NCBI GenBank assembly: GCA_938091165.1
Contig: CALKNK010000007.1
Coordinates: 1 to 25,012 of the forward strand
Direction of reading: 5' to 3'
Length of the DNA: 25,012 nt
From: an uncultured Ilumatobacter sp.
Lineage (GTDB): Bacteria > Actinomycetota > Acidimicrobiia > Acidimicrobiales > Ilumatobacteraceae
Shown here: positions 7,511 through 15,407 of the stretch, piece by piece
Layout of the letters: each line of letters begins with the position of its first letter
Position numbering within the stretch: position 1 is the first letter of the stretch
Made by a program: the position numbers and the translations under genes
The notes under the pieces: model-generated
What the model was told of the DNA's origin: nothing
The model's database searches: none
The model's input: the letters and a program-made list of their open reading frames with translations, nothing else

Positions 7511-8233
7511 TTAGACCGTGACGACGCTCATGGTGATCATCTTGTCGGTCAGTCGCTTCTTTTCTGGATCCCACAAAGGCCAGAGATAGTCGAGCAACGT
7601 ATAGATCCCGAAAAGAAAAGAGCCGAAAAGTCCAGCTAGGAAAAGGCGCACGAACGCCATTCCCGCACCAACCGGCTGGCCTGTGTTGTCCCTGACCAGT
7701 TTGATGTTGAGTTTCTTTTTGCCGATTGTCTGTCCGGTGCGTCCCTGGCGAAACACAAACTGCCAGATCGGGAACGCGATTGAAGTAACAATCCACACCC
7801 CAAGCATCACGATTCCGAACCCAGCTGAAAGAGCAACACTGATCACGAACAGAACCAAACCTGCAAGGAAGACACCGAAATAAATGACGCAGTCGAGCAG
7901 ATACGCGAGTGCTCGAGGCCACCACTCAGCTGGCGTCCCGACGCTCAGGTTCGAAGCGCCGTAGGCGCCAGCAGCTTGCGGATTCCAAGTCGGCGGCGCG
8001 CCGGGAGCGCTGTAGCTCGGGGGAGCGCCGACACTGGGGGCCTGGAAGCCAGCTGCCGGCGGTGCCGGTGGTGCCGGCGGCGGGGGTGGCTGGAACTGCC
8101 CGACCGGACCGGGAGCGGCTGCGGGAACTTGCGGTTCACCAATCCACCGCGCACCGTCCCAGTAGCGAAACGTCCCAGCAGGGTCACCTTGGGCGTGATA
8201 CCAGCCGGCAGGAATGCCACCAGTGTTCGTCAC
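7511..8233 (-). CDS. DUF2510 and RDD-domain membrane protein
   Basis: This 240-residue protein has three parts. Residues 8-33 are a DUF2510-type motif (PAGWYHAQGDPAGTFRYWDG, then ARW). Residues 36-95 are a Pro/Ala-rich, low-complexity linker. Residues 100-235 are an RDD domain with three hydrophobic helices and the family Arg and Asp at R107 and D114, plus a LTDKMITMSVV tail. The function of RDD proteins is poorly known; some are linked to ion exchange. DUF2510 is a small, probably cytoplasmic domain found on many actinobacterial membrane proteins. The GTG at 8233 is preferred to an ATG 21 codons upstream because AGGAG precedes it by 5 bases and the DUF2510 motif starts almost at once. It converges with the HxlR gene and shows no obvious operon partner. 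Confidence 0.85.
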   Translation of the reverse strand: MTNTGGIPAGWYHAQGDPAGTFRYWDGARWIGEPQVPAAAPGPVGQFQPPPPPAPPAPPAAGFQAPSVGAPPSYSAPGAPPTWNPQAAGAYGASNLSVGTPAEWWPRALAYLLDCVIYFGVFLAGLVLFVISVALSAGFGIVMLGVWIVTSIAFPIWQFVFRQGRTGQTIGKKKLNIKLVRDNTGQPVGAGMAFVRLFLAGLFGSFLFGIYTLLDYLWPLWDPEKKRLTDKMITMSVVTV

Positions 8234-8474
8234 GTTGTCTCCTGACCAAGGGCCGGATGCGGGTATTTCAAATTGGTCCCGACAACGTGGTGACATCGGA
8301 TCATGCTCAGCATTTCGTTTACCTTAAGTCTTTTAAGAAGTCCTCTCCGGAAAACTATTCCTGCGCATGAAGTAACACAGATGGCCCGTCATGATTTGAT
8401 GTTCCGTCCAGAGCTGGAATGTTGAAACGAAATAGATGTCTAACCAGCGGAACTGCCGTACTAAAGAGGTGTCT

Positions 8475-9272
8475 ATGACTCGGCGAATCATCGTCATTGG
8501 ACTCAGCGTGTTCGCTGTCGTCTCCTGTGGAACCGACAGTGAGCTTCCTGCAGCAACAGCAACACCTGTTACCACGGCACCGCCTACGACCACTGCAGTT
8601 GTGACGTTGCCTGTGGTCATTGATGACAACAGCGGAGACGTTGCTGCCACGACAACCCCCGATACAGAAACCAACACGTCGCCGAGCACTGCACCTGTTT
8701 CAACATCGGCTCCGGCGGTCATTGTCGTAAAGGAATCCGTAGTACCCGGCGTTGTGATCACATCTTGGACTGTCGTGGACGGAGACACCATCAAGACCGG
8801 CGGTCAGTCAATCCGCATCCTCGGCTACGACACACCCGAGCGAGGCGAATGCGGCTACGACGAAGCCAGCGAGTTCCTTGCCGATCTGCTCGAGACTGGG
8901 ACGGTTTCGTTGACTGCAGACAGCGGTGATGACACCGACAAGTACGACCGTCTGCTGCGTCATGTTCTGGTGGACGGCAAACCGGTCGGCCTGAGCATGA
9001 TCGAAGCCGGAAAAGCGAACGCCCGATACGACGGCCTCGACGGCTACCCACTGCACCGATACCAAGACCAGTACCGCGCAACAGACGGTGCAAACACGTT
9101 TGACTGTGCGGTCGTGTCGCTACCGCAAACGGGCTCATCAGCTGAGCTTTGGAACCTGCCTGGCCCAGATCTCGACTGCTCTGACATTCGTCGCAAGGTC
9201 CGTATAACTGGACCCGACTACCACCGTCTCGACCGCGACGGCGACGGCTGGGGATGCGAAAGCTACAGCTAA
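8475..9272 (+). CDS. Thermonuclease-excalibur lipoprotein
   Basis: This 265-residue exported lipoprotein has a signal peptide ending in a VVSC lipobox (C18). A Thr/Ser/Pro-rich linker covers about residues 25-90. A staphylococcal-nuclease-like domain spans about 95-215, with VVDGDTI at 100-106, R114, D119 and E122 in RILGYDTPE, and R159 in DKYDRLL, which match the nuclease's arginines, calcium ligand and catalytic glutamate. The C-terminus has an excalibur-type calcium-binding motif, DRDGDGWGCES, with its paired cysteines. It probably degrades nucleic acids at the cell surface in a calcium-dependent way. The ATG at 8475 follows AAAGAGGT, and an ATG 13 codons upstream would spoil the signal peptide. 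It appears monocistronic. Confidence 0.9.
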   Translation: MTRRIIVIGLSVFAVVSCGTDSELPAATATPVTTAPPTTTAVVTLPVVIDDNSGDVAATTTPDTETNTSPSTAPVSTSAPAVIVVKESVVPGVVITSWTVVDGDTIKTGGQSIRILGYDTPERGECGYDEASEFLADLLETGTVSLTADSGDDTDKYDRLLRHVLVDGKPVGLSMIEAGKANARYDGLDGYPLHRYQDQYRATDGANTFDCAVVSLPQTGSSAELWNLPGPDLDCSDIRRKVRITGPDYHRLDRDGDGWGCESYS

Positions 9273-9413
9273 CACCAAGTCCGCCACGCTCTAGAACACG
9301 ACTCATCAGCCCAGCGTGCGAAACGCAAACATGTCCGGAGGTTCAGCCGGTCGAGTTTTTTCAGTGGTGTTTCAGCCGATCACGCTGGCCTGGTTCGCTT
9401 CGCTCAGAGCGGC

Positions 9414-9695
9414 CTACGCGCAACGAGTGGTCAGGCCGGTGATGAACGGCGGTGTCGCTCCGCTTTCAGCCATTTCGACTTCGACGTTGATGAACTCTTC
9501 TTGGCTGTACTCGCCTTCGAGTCCCTCTAACACGCACAAACAGTACGAATCTTCTCCACCAGCACCACGACAGGACTCAAGGAAGTTCTCTCGAATTTCC
9601 GCTGCGTACTCACGACCGTTTGACGCTTCGTCGTCGGAGCTACACGCAACTCCAGTGAGCACAAGAAGCCCCGCCAGCACAGATTTCATCCACAT
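9414..9695 (-). CDS. Small cysteine-rich lipoprotein, function unknown
   Basis: This 93-residue protein has a short signal peptide and a TGVAC lipobox (C18), followed by an acidic mature part with four further cysteines (SC, YCLC and a terminal RCA). These could form two disulfides outside the membrane. The ATG codons at 9695 and 9689 are both possible starts, and neither has a strong Shine-Dalgarno sequence. Acidic, disulfide-bonded mini-lipoproteins like this occur widely in actinobacteria without known roles. No family is recognised. It lies alone between the nuclease lipoprotein (opposite strand) and a small membrane protein gene on the same strand, 74 bases away. Confidence 0.7.
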   Translation of the reverse strand: MWMKSVLAGLLVLTGVACSSDDEASNGREYAAEIRENFLESCRGAGGEDSYCLCVLEGLEGEYSQEEFINVEVEMAESGATPPFITGLTTRCA

Positions 9696-9769
9696 AACTT
9701 GAAGTTACCCAACATTGCTCAGAGTCGAAAAGTGTGAGGTACGACCACTTAAACGCGAAACCGGTTGCG

Positions 9770-10129
9770 TCAAGAGTTGAGCAGAAGAATCAACATCACA
9801 GGCACGCCAAGCATCACCAGTGTCGTCACAGCAATGTAGATCGGGAACGGAGCTTTGAGGAATTGCGTTCCAAACGCAGAGCCTTGGAGTTCTTCGCTCA
9901 TGTCTTTGCGCATCGCAGCAATGTCCATGACAGCGCCGAATGAAAGAAACCACAGGTAAAACCCGAGCGCTCCGACTGCAACCGACAGGGCTTGTTTGCC
10001 GTCATCGCTGAATCGATTTAATGAAACGGCGATCGCGACACCAACGGTCATCAACATGAGACTTTTCAAACACACGAAAAGCATGTCTGCTCGGTGGCTG
10101 ATCCATTTGTGTAGATCGTTGTTATCCAT
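9770..10129 (-). CDS. Small multi-pass membrane protein, function unknown
   Basis: This 119-residue protein has three hydrophobic segments at about residues 15-36, 46-68 and 92-117. A charged loop (RKDMSEELQGS) lies between the second and third. The start is supported by AAAGGGAG a few bases before the ATG at 10129. No family motif is recognised. It is followed on the same strand, after 74 bases, by the small lipoprotein gene; co-transcription is possible but unproven. Upstream, about 236 bases without a convincing gene separate it from the CO dehydrogenase accessory genes, so it is probably outside that cluster. Confidence 0.7.
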   Translation of the reverse strand: MDNNDLHKWISHRADMLFVCLKSLMLMTVGVAIAVSLNRFSDDGKQALSVAVGALGFYLWFLSFGAVMDIAAMRKDMSEELQGSAFGTQFLKAPFPIYIAVTTLVMLGVPVMLILLLNS

Positions 10130-10365
10130 TGTGCACTCCCTTTCGTTTGGTTACCTCCATACAAGCAGATGCAAGATGACCTTTACGGGACCCGCCAACC
10201 GCGTCGAAGATTGCACTGAACACCTTCTCGAAGCTCAGCGCGCCGGGACTGTGAGGGTTGCCATCATCGTCGGTCACTCAGTCATTTTCGCTCACGATGA
10301 ATGCGAAAGACTTTTTGTCGGAGGGACGCGCTCGAAGCAGACAGGCGAAGAAGTTTTCGTTTGCT

Positions 10366-10944
10366 TCAATCGTTGGCGAGGAGCTGTTGGTAGTCCTCCC
10401 AGGTGTCGACATCCAACGGAATGTCGGCATCGACTTGCACGCGGGCCGTCTCGTGTTGACCGGACTCGAGAAGCTTCCACACCGCCTTGTCGCCGTGCAG
10501 GTCAGCGAGCGGACCGAACATGCTGCGAGCGAACCAGAACGGATGACCGGTGCCGTCGTTGTACTCGATAACTGCGAGCTCGGCGCCCGCTGCTGCAACA
10601 AGTAGCGAGTCGACGGCCGCAGACGGCACGCCCGGCTGGTCGCCAAGGAACAGCATGAAGCCCGCAGCCTCCGGGTTGATCGCATCGAGAGCTGACACGA
10701 TCGACGACGAACAACCGTTGGTGTGATGGACGCTGTCGACGACGTCGACCCCCGACAGATCGACCGTTTCGCGGACCTCGGGAGCAGCACCTCCAAGGGT
10801 GACGATCGTCTGGGCGAAACCGAAACCAGTGACAGTCTCAATCGTCGCGTCGAGCAAGGTCGCGTCACGGAACGGGAGCAGCTGCTTGGGCTGACCCAAG
10901 CGCTGCGACGACCCGGCAGCCAGCACCAGCGCTGCAACGATCAT
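10366..10944 (-). CDS. MocA-like molybdenum cofactor nucleotidyltransferase
   Basis: This 192-residue protein is a MobA/MocA-family nucleotidyltransferase. The N-terminal LAAGSSQRLGQPKQLLPF combines the LAAGxSxRxG nucleotide loop with the PKQLLP segment usual in the MocA (CTP-using) branch. FLGDQPGVP at mid-length is the metal- and nucleotide-binding turn. Such enzymes attach CMP to molybdopterin, giving the cytosine dinucleotide cofactor used by CO dehydrogenase and related hydroxylases, which fits the neighbouring coxMSL genes. The ATG at 10944 is chosen because the fold begins immediately after it and GGAAG precedes it at usable spacing; the open frame upstream is antisense to the XdhC-like gene. 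It diverges from that gene across 52 bases, so the two probably share a regulatory region. Substrate choice (CTP versus GTP) is inferred. Confidence 0.85.
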   Translation of the reverse strand: MIVAALVLAAGSSQRLGQPKQLLPFRDATLLDATIETVTGFGFAQTIVTLGGAAPEVRETVDLSGVDVVDSVHHTNGCSSSIVSALDAINPEAAGFMLFLGDQPGVPSAAVDSLLVAAAGAELAVIEYNDGTGHPFWFARSMFGPLADLHGDKAVWKLLESGQHETARVQVDADIPLDVDTWEDYQQLLAND

Positions 10945-10996
10945 CGTGAGGCTTCCCACATGTCGTCGAACGCTAGCTAACACTACGGTGTGAGTC

Positions 10997-11866
10997 GTGT
11001 ACGGAATCGCTCTGAGTGTCGCTGCGTGCCTTCGAGGGGGCACACGCGTAGATGTCGCGTGGAGTCTCGACCCTGAGCAGGTGCCGACGTTCGATCCGAC
11101 TGATGCGGTCGCAATCACGCCGGGCGGCGGACGCCTCGGTTCACTGCTCGGCGGTGCGCTCGACAGTCGCTTGGTTGAGCTCTCCCTCACTGGGGCGAAC
11201 GAGGCACGCGTCGTCACTTGCGAGCTCGACGGTATCGAGTCGTCCGCACTCGGGGTTCCGCAGGGAACTGTCGTGCGCATTGTGTTCGCACCAGCCGAGG
11301 TCCTACCCGATGAGATGTGGGAGCCGTTGCTGGAACGCGAACCAGTTGCCATCGTGGCTGCGAAGGAAGATGATCGGTTAAGTGAGATTCGCTTCGTCGC
11401 CCCGCAGGGTTCGACTGGCTTCAGCCTTGACGACGAGCAGCTGAGCGCGAACTGGGCCCCGACGCCGTCGCTGGTCCTGTTCGGCGGTGGGCCGATGGCT
11501 GATGCGCTCAGCCACGCTGCAGGGTTCGTTGGTTGGAGTGTGGACCGGGTGAGTGGCGCCGATCACGCCATCGGTGTCGCCGCCAACCTGTCTGCTATCG
11601 ACGGGATCGTCGTGATGGGCCACGACACCGAAGCTGTCGGCCGCGTTTTGCAGGCAGCGCTTGGCTCACGGGTCGGCTACATCGGGTCAATCGGGCCGAG
11701 TTCGCTGCAGGAGGCCCGCGGTGACTGGCTTGCCTTTCGGGGCGTCACCGACACCGGCCGCGTCCACGGTCCCGCTGGCTTTCCGATCGGAGCGCGAACT
11801 CCTGAGGAGGTCGCCGTGTCGGTGGTCTGTGAGATGCTGAGCGTCCGCGAAGATCCCGATAGCTGA
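10997..11866 (+). CDS. XdhC/CoxI-family protein, divergent, no YHS domain
   Basis: This 289-residue protein has a degenerate N-terminal XdhC_CoxI-like domain and a C-terminal Rossmann-like XdhC_C domain, starting at LVLFGGGPMADAL and ending with RVGYIGSIGPSS and VHGPAGFPIGARTPEE. XdhC proteins insert sulfur into, and protect, the molybdenum cofactor of xanthine dehydrogenase-like enzymes. The N-terminal GGxC-E motif is replaced by GGALD, so the conserved cysteine is missing here, unlike in the second XdhC protein of this locus (17050-17973). The GTG start at 10997 lies 7 bases after TACGGT, so a leaderless or near-leaderless transcript is possible. It heads the plus-strand accessory operon, with 96 bases before the next gene. 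It may act as a partner to the other XdhC rather than on its own, which is inference. Confidence 0.85.
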   Translation: MYGIALSVAACLRGGTRVDVAWSLDPEQVPTFDPTDAVAITPGGGRLGSLLGGALDSRLVELSLTGANEARVVTCELDGIESSALGVPQGTVVRIVFAPAEVLPDEMWEPLLEREPVAIVAAKEDDRLSEIRFVAPQGSTGFSLDDEQLSANWAPTPSLVLFGGGPMADALSHAAGFVGWSVDRVSGADHAIGVAANLSAIDGIVVMGHDTEAVGRVLQAALGSRVGYIGSIGPSSLQEARGDWLAFRGVTDTGRVHGPAGFPIGARTPEEVAVSVVCEMLSVREDPDS

Positions 11867-11962
11867 TCGACCGCTCCGTGGAATCACCTGCTGTGGACTC
11901 GCGCTACAGTTTGTGAGTCGGGCGATGCAGTGTCCGATCAAAGTGGGGCGAAGGGATCAACG

Positions 11963-12217
11963 ATGACCAACAATCCGCACGAGATTGACAACGTGTTGCA
12001 AGATGTCTGGGCAGGCAACGAAGACGTCAGCGCGGACGCGGACTGCAGCCCGACCAAGGTCTGCCGCAACGCACGAGAATTCAGCTTTGATGGGATCGCC
12101 GAAGGCGATGACGACCTCGGCACGTCATGGCGCAACCTCCTCGCCCGGGAAGGCAAGCTCACCGCAGGCGATACCGCCTCGGTTCGAGACTTGGTGCTCG
12201 GCTCGACGGATGACTGA
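11963..12217 (+). CDS. 84-residue acidic protein of the cox locus
   Basis: This short acidic protein is not recognised. It contains two cysteines (DCSPTKVCRNAREF), a central acidic patch (AEGDDDLG) and a C-terminal helix (AGDTASVRDLVLGSTDD). The ATG at 11963 is preferred over an in-frame GTG 11 codons upstream because AAGGGA precedes it by about 7 bases. It lies 6 bases before coxD, so it is almost certainly translated with the AAA+ ATPase. It could be an adaptor or regulator of the CoxD/CoxE machine. TACAGT at 11905-11910 could serve as a -10 box for an internal promoter in the 96-base gap before it. Confidence 0.7.
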   Translation: MTNNPHEIDNVLQDVWAGNEDVSADADCSPTKVCRNAREFSFDGIAEGDDDLGTSWRNLLAREGKLTAGDTASVRDLVLGSTDD

Positions 12218-12223
12218 GCCCCG

Positions 12224-13114
12224 ATGACCCAAACACCGGCGGAGCCGCCGTCCAGCGTTCCTGATCTCCAGGAACAGCTGCGCGACGTCGGCTACCTTGC
12301 CGACAGGGGTCTGGCCACCGCAACGCTGATCTCGCTTCGACTCGGCCGACCGCTGTTACTTGAAGGTGAGGTTGGTGTCGGCAAGACCGAGTTGGCGAAA
12401 TGCCTTGCGAAGCTTACGGGCCGTGAACTCATCCGGCTGCAGTGCTACGAAGGCATCGACACGCACCAGGCGCTGTACGAATGGGATTACGCGCGACAGA
12501 TGCTGCACGTGCGGGCCTTATCTGAACGTGAGCTCACCGACTCAGCCACCGTTGGCGGGCTCTACGCGGAGGAGTTTCTGCTCGAACGACCGTTGCTGCA
12601 AGCAGTCCGTGCCGGCGGCAGGTCGGTGCTCCTGATCGACGAGATCGATCGCGCTGACGACGAGTTCGAGGCGTTCCTCCTAGAACTCCTCTCGGACTTC
12701 CAGATCACGATCCCCGAGATCGGCACCATGAAAGCCGAGGACAGACCCATTGTCGTCCTCACGTCCAATCGAACCCGTGAGTTACACGATGCGCTGAAGC
12801 GACGGTGTTTATACCACTGGATCGGCTACCCGACGGTGAGCGAAGAAGTCGACATCGTCCGGGTTCAGGCTCCTGACGTAACTGAGGCTTTGACGCGCAA
12901 AGTAGTTGATGCAGTGCATCGTCTACGCGACTTGGATCTCGCGAAACCGCCTGGAGTTGCCGAGACCATTGACTGGGTCGAGGCGCTCGGCGCGATCGGC
13001 GCTGACAACCTCGACGCTGAGACCGCGATCGACACGCTCGGTTCGGTGATCAAAGATCGCGACGACCTCGAATTCGTGTCATCGGGAATTGACCGCGTCG
13101 TACCTGATGCCTGA
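12224..13114 (+). CDS. coxD: CoxD, MoxR-type AAA+ ATPase
   Basis: This 296-residue AAA+ protein is close in length to the CoxD of the model carboxydotroph Oligotropha. It has Walker A GEVGVGKTE with K54, and Walker B LLIDEIDRAD with D139 and E140. The sensor-like LTSNRTRELHDALKRRCLYHWIGYP segment carries the asparagine and arginine fingers; it is split here as LTSNRTRE and ALKRRCLYHWIGYP. MoxR ATPases work as chaperones with VWA-domain partners. CoxD with CoxE is needed to build the Mo-Cu-S centre of CO dehydrogenase, on established knowledge of the model system. The next gene (coxE) starts inside its last codons, an 8-base overlap, consistent with a two-protein complex. It follows the 84-residue protein by 6 bases. 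Confidence 0.93.
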   Translation: MTQTPAEPPSSVPDLQEQLRDVGYLADRGLATATLISLRLGRPLLLEGEVGVGKTELAKCLAKLTGRELIRLQCYEGIDTHQALYEWDYARQMLHVRALSERELTDSATVGGLYAEEFLLERPLLQAVRAGGRSVLLIDEIDRADDEFEAFLLELLSDFQITIPEIGTMKAEDRPIVVLTSNRTRELHDALKRRCLYHWIGYPTVSEEVDIVRVQAPDVTEALTRKVVDAVHRLRDLDLAKPPGVAETIDWVEALGAIGADNLDAETAIDTLGSVIKDRDDLEFVSSGIDRVVPDA

Positions 13115-14258
13115 TCAAGAACACGACGCAGCTACCGGCGATCCGCAGATCGTTGATCGTCTCGTCGCGTTCGGCACCGCGCTGCGCGAGGCCGGACTGC
13201 CGATCGGAACCGACGACGTGTTGACGTTCTGCGCCGCGGTCGCAGAACTAACGCCATCTGACCTTGAGGACATCTACTGGTCCGGACGGACCACGCTGGT
13301 CAACCGCCGCGACCATCTTCCCGTGTACGACGAGCTGTTCCGCCGGTACTTTCTGCACGTACCCGCCGGGGCTGAACGAAAGCACACCAAGGATCGCCAT
13401 GCCCCGCAGGGGTCGACCGGCACAATCAATGTGCCTGACGCCGAGCCCGGCGACCGTGAATCCGAAGAGCCGCCGCTGGTGTTGGGACTGCAGGCGTCGT
13501 CGCTCGAGATCGAACGCACCAAAAAGTTCTCTGCCTGCTCAGATGCTGAGCTTGCCGCTGTACGCCGAATGATCGCCCGGATGCGTGTCGAACCGCCTAA
13601 ACGACGGACCCGTCGCTACTGCAACGACCCGTCAGGGTCGGTGATCGACGTGCGCCGCATGGCACGCGCAGAGATGGACCTCCACGACGCCGCGACTGCG
13701 CTTCTGCGCATGGACCGCAAGCGCAAACCTCGGACGCTCGTGCTGCTGCTCGACGTGTCAGGCTCGATGGCCGACCATTCACGCAACCTGTTGCAGTTCG
13801 CATACTCGATGCGCCAGGCAGCCCAGAAGGTCGAAGTGTTCTGCTTCGGAACGCGTCTGACCCGCGTCACGCCTTTGCTTGACCGGCGTAATCCCGACGC
13901 TGCGATGCGGTTGGCCGCAGAGAAAGTTGTCGACTGGGACGGCGGAACGCGGATCGGTGATTCAGTTGAGACATTCGTGAAGGACTGGGGCCGGCGTGGG
14001 CTGAGTCGAGGCGCAACAGTGATCATTTGCTCCGACGGTCTCGACCGCGGCGACCCAGCGGTCCTTGCTGTCGCAATGGAGAAGCTCGAACGACTTTCGC
14101 ACCGCATCGTGTGGATGAACCCACTCCACGACGCACAAGGTGGCGTTCCGCCCACACTCGCAATGGCAGTCGTCGGCCCTCATATCAACGAGATCACCTC
14201 AGGCAAAGATCTCGCGAGTCTTGAGGTCTTCGCGTCGCGCCTCGCACAGATTGGATGA
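13107..14258 (+). CDS. coxE: CoxE, VWA-domain protein
   Basis: This 383-residue VWA-containing protein (DUF/COG CoxE type) is similar in length to known CoxE. The C-terminal VWA domain has the MIDAS motif DVSGSM with D216, S218 and S220, and later a SDGLDRGDP acidic turn. The N-terminal part has the family's helical region and an Arg-rich strip (PPKRRTRRYCNDPSG) just before the VWA. With CoxD it forms the MoxR-VWA pair that matures the CO dehydrogenase active site. The ATG at 13107 overlaps the coxD stop by 8 bases; a TTG 18 bases further upstream is possible, and neither has a clear Shine-Dalgarno sequence. It is followed after 7 bases by a small unknown gene in the same operon. Confidence 0.92.
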   Translation: MPDQEHDAATGDPQIVDRLVAFGTALREAGLPIGTDDVLTFCAAVAELTPSDLEDIYWSGRTTLVNRRDHLPVYDELFRRYFLHVPAGAERKHTKDRHAPQGSTGTINVPDAEPGDRESEEPPLVLGLQASSLEIERTKKFSACSDAELAAVRRMIARMRVEPPKRRTRRYCNDPSGSVIDVRRMARAEMDLHDAATALLRMDRKRKPRTLVLLLDVSGSMADHSRNLLQFAYSMRQAAQKVEVFCFGTRLTRVTPLLDRRNPDAAMRLAAEKVVDWDGGTRIGDSVETFVKDWGRRGLSRGATVIICSDGLDRGDPAVLAVAMEKLERLSHRIVWMNPLHDAQGGVPPTLAMAVVGPHINEITSGKDLASLEVFASRLAQIG

Positions 14259-14265
14259 TGAGACA

Positions 14266-14547
14266 ATGAGCAAGTGGAGTGTTTCGATCAAAGCCGAAGG
14301 TGACCGGCCGATGAAACTCGAAGAGATCGTCGCGCTCGCCGACGCAGTGGCGCCGCTCGACGGCGTTGCGTCAGGTATCGGCGCGATGAGCTACGGCGCG
14401 CAGATCGTCGTCGAGGCGAACAGTGCCGATGAAGCGGTCGACGTGGCGCTCCCTTTGTTCGCCGATGCGGTCGTAACGGCCGGCGCACCGCAGTGGCCGG
14501 TCACCAAAGCCGAGGTCAGCGGCGATGAAGAGGATTACTTCGAGTGA
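14266..14547 (+). CDS. 93-residue protein of the cox locus
   Basis: This is a small acidic protein with an alternating strand-helix pattern: MSKWSVSIKAEGDRPMKLEE, then a helix over ALADAVAPLDGVA, then SYGAQIVVEANSADEAVDVA, and a C-terminal EDYFE tail. The beta-alpha-beta rhythm resembles a ferredoxin-like or ACT-like small domain, but I recognise no family. It lies 7 bases after coxE and 13 bases before the next gene, so it belongs to the accessory operon. No signal peptide or membrane segment is present, so it should act in the cytoplasm. It may be a small regulator or sensor, but that is only a guess. Confidence 0.75.
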   Translation: MSKWSVSIKAEGDRPMKLEEIVALADAVAPLDGVASGIGAMSYGAQIVVEANSADEAVDVALPLFADAVVTAGAPQWPVTKAEVSGDEEDYFE

Positions 14548-14560
14548 CCGTCGATAAACC

Positions 14561-14998
14561 ATGATCCGTCTCGGGTCCCTTGCCGGCTACCCGTTTGAGG
14601 GGCCCCGCGTCCTTGGCGGCTGGCAGCCGCCCGCCACAGGAGCGGTGTACGCGATCCTGTACCTAGCTGACCCTGACGGCAAGCCTCACGATTTCGCAGT
14701 AATCGACGTTGACCAGGCCGAAAACCTGCGCGAAGCGGGGTTACCGAACGCGCATCGAAGGGCCAAATGTTGGGAACGTCGTGCGGGTACAAAGTGGGGT
14801 GTTTACGTCGCGACGTACGAGGTTCCCGGCGGGACGGAACGCCATCGGATCCAGATCGTCAAGGAACTCCTCAGCGTGTACAAGCCGGGCTGCGCGCCTG
14901 AGCAGTACGACCAGGCATGGGAAGACGAGTGGATTGGCCGCTACGACGCGCCAACAACTGGTCCGTTGACAACCAATCGGGACCCAAACGAGACGTGA
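14561..14998 (+). CDS. 145-residue protein of unknown function
   Basis: This soluble protein has no recognised family. Visible features are an N-terminal Gly/Pro segment, GAVYAILYLADPDG, a charged helix with DQAENLREAGLPNAHRR, KWGVYVATYEVPGG, and a C-terminal helix with the conserved-looking QYDQAWEDEWIGRY. The GAVYAILY...VYVATY strands recall a GIY-YIG-like sandwich, but the catalytic residues are not clear, so I do not assign it. It starts 13 bases after the preceding gene and is the last gene of the plus-strand cox accessory run. It converges on the five small membrane protein genes, with only 34 bases between the two stops. Its membership of the CO dehydrogenase system is inferred only from its position. 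Confidence 0.7.
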   Translation: MIRLGSLAGYPFEGPRVLGGWQPPATGAVYAILYLADPDGKPHDFAVIDVDQAENLREAGLPNAHRRAKCWERRAGTKWGVYVATYEVPGGTERHRIQIVKELLSVYKPGCAPEQYDQAWEDEWIGRYDAPTTGPLTTNRDPNET

Positions 14999-15032
14999 CC
15001 ATCCACGTCGGGTGATGAATCCCGGCGGCTAA

Positions 15033-15407
15033 TTAGCGGCTGATCGGCTCAGGGTTGTAGCCGACAGCTTCGTTGAGCCTCGACCGTCTTGAACCCATCG
15101 CAGGCAGGGCCGGCGGCCGCTCGGTTCCTTCGGGCTCCGGCTCGTAGGTGGCGCCAGTGACAATGCCTTCAGCAAAGCCATACAGCAGCGGTAGCGCCCC
15201 GGCGACGACTGCACCGGTGCGGTTGATGCGCTCGACACCTGGGCCGATGGCCTCGGTGTCGCGCTCGATCTTCCACACGATCTGGGCGCATTCCTCAAGC
15301 ATTGTCGCCACGCGTCCAAGCTGGCTGCCAAGCACGTAAAGGAAGAACGCTAAACCTGCAATCAGCAAGGTGATCGCGATGACAGTGAAAGTGACGAGCA
15401 TGGTCAT
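15033..15407 (-). CDS. Small single-pass membrane protein 5 of 5 (cox operon)
   Basis: This 124-residue protein has one hydrophobic helix at about residues 5-27, a charged helical segment (QLGRVATMLEECAQIVWKIE), a second weaker hydrophobic stretch (GAVVAGALPLLYGFAEGIV), and a Pro/Glu/Arg-rich cytoplasmic-like tail from residue 92. It is the last of five neighbouring small genes after coxG, and the ATG overlaps the stop of the preceding gene (ATGA). The layout of a membrane helix followed by heptad-like residues matches the other four. It differs in its longer, charged C-terminal tail, which might touch CO dehydrogenase or CoxG. No family is recognised and the function is unknown. Confidence 0.75.
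   Translation of the reverse strand: MTMLVTFTVIAITLLIAGLAFFLYVLGSQLGRVATMLEECAQIVWKIERDTEAIGPGVERINRTGAVVAGALPLLYGFAEGIVTGATYEPEPEGTERPPALPAMGSRRSRLNEAVGYNPEPISR

Noticed and set aside
9273..9413. CCGG hairpin before a T-run downstream of the nuclease gene as a terminator
   Set aside because: The stem is only 4 bp with an 8-base loop and does not directly precede the T-run, so I do not call it.
10130..10365. Possible short gene in the gap between the small membrane protein and the MocA-like gene
   Set aside because: A plus-strand frame from an ATG near 10176 is open but runs antisense into the MocA-like gene, and its translation shows no family features.
10945..11352. Upstream extension of the MocA-like reading frame
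   Set aside because: It is antisense to the XdhC-like gene, and the nucleotidyltransferase fold begins at the ATG at 10944.
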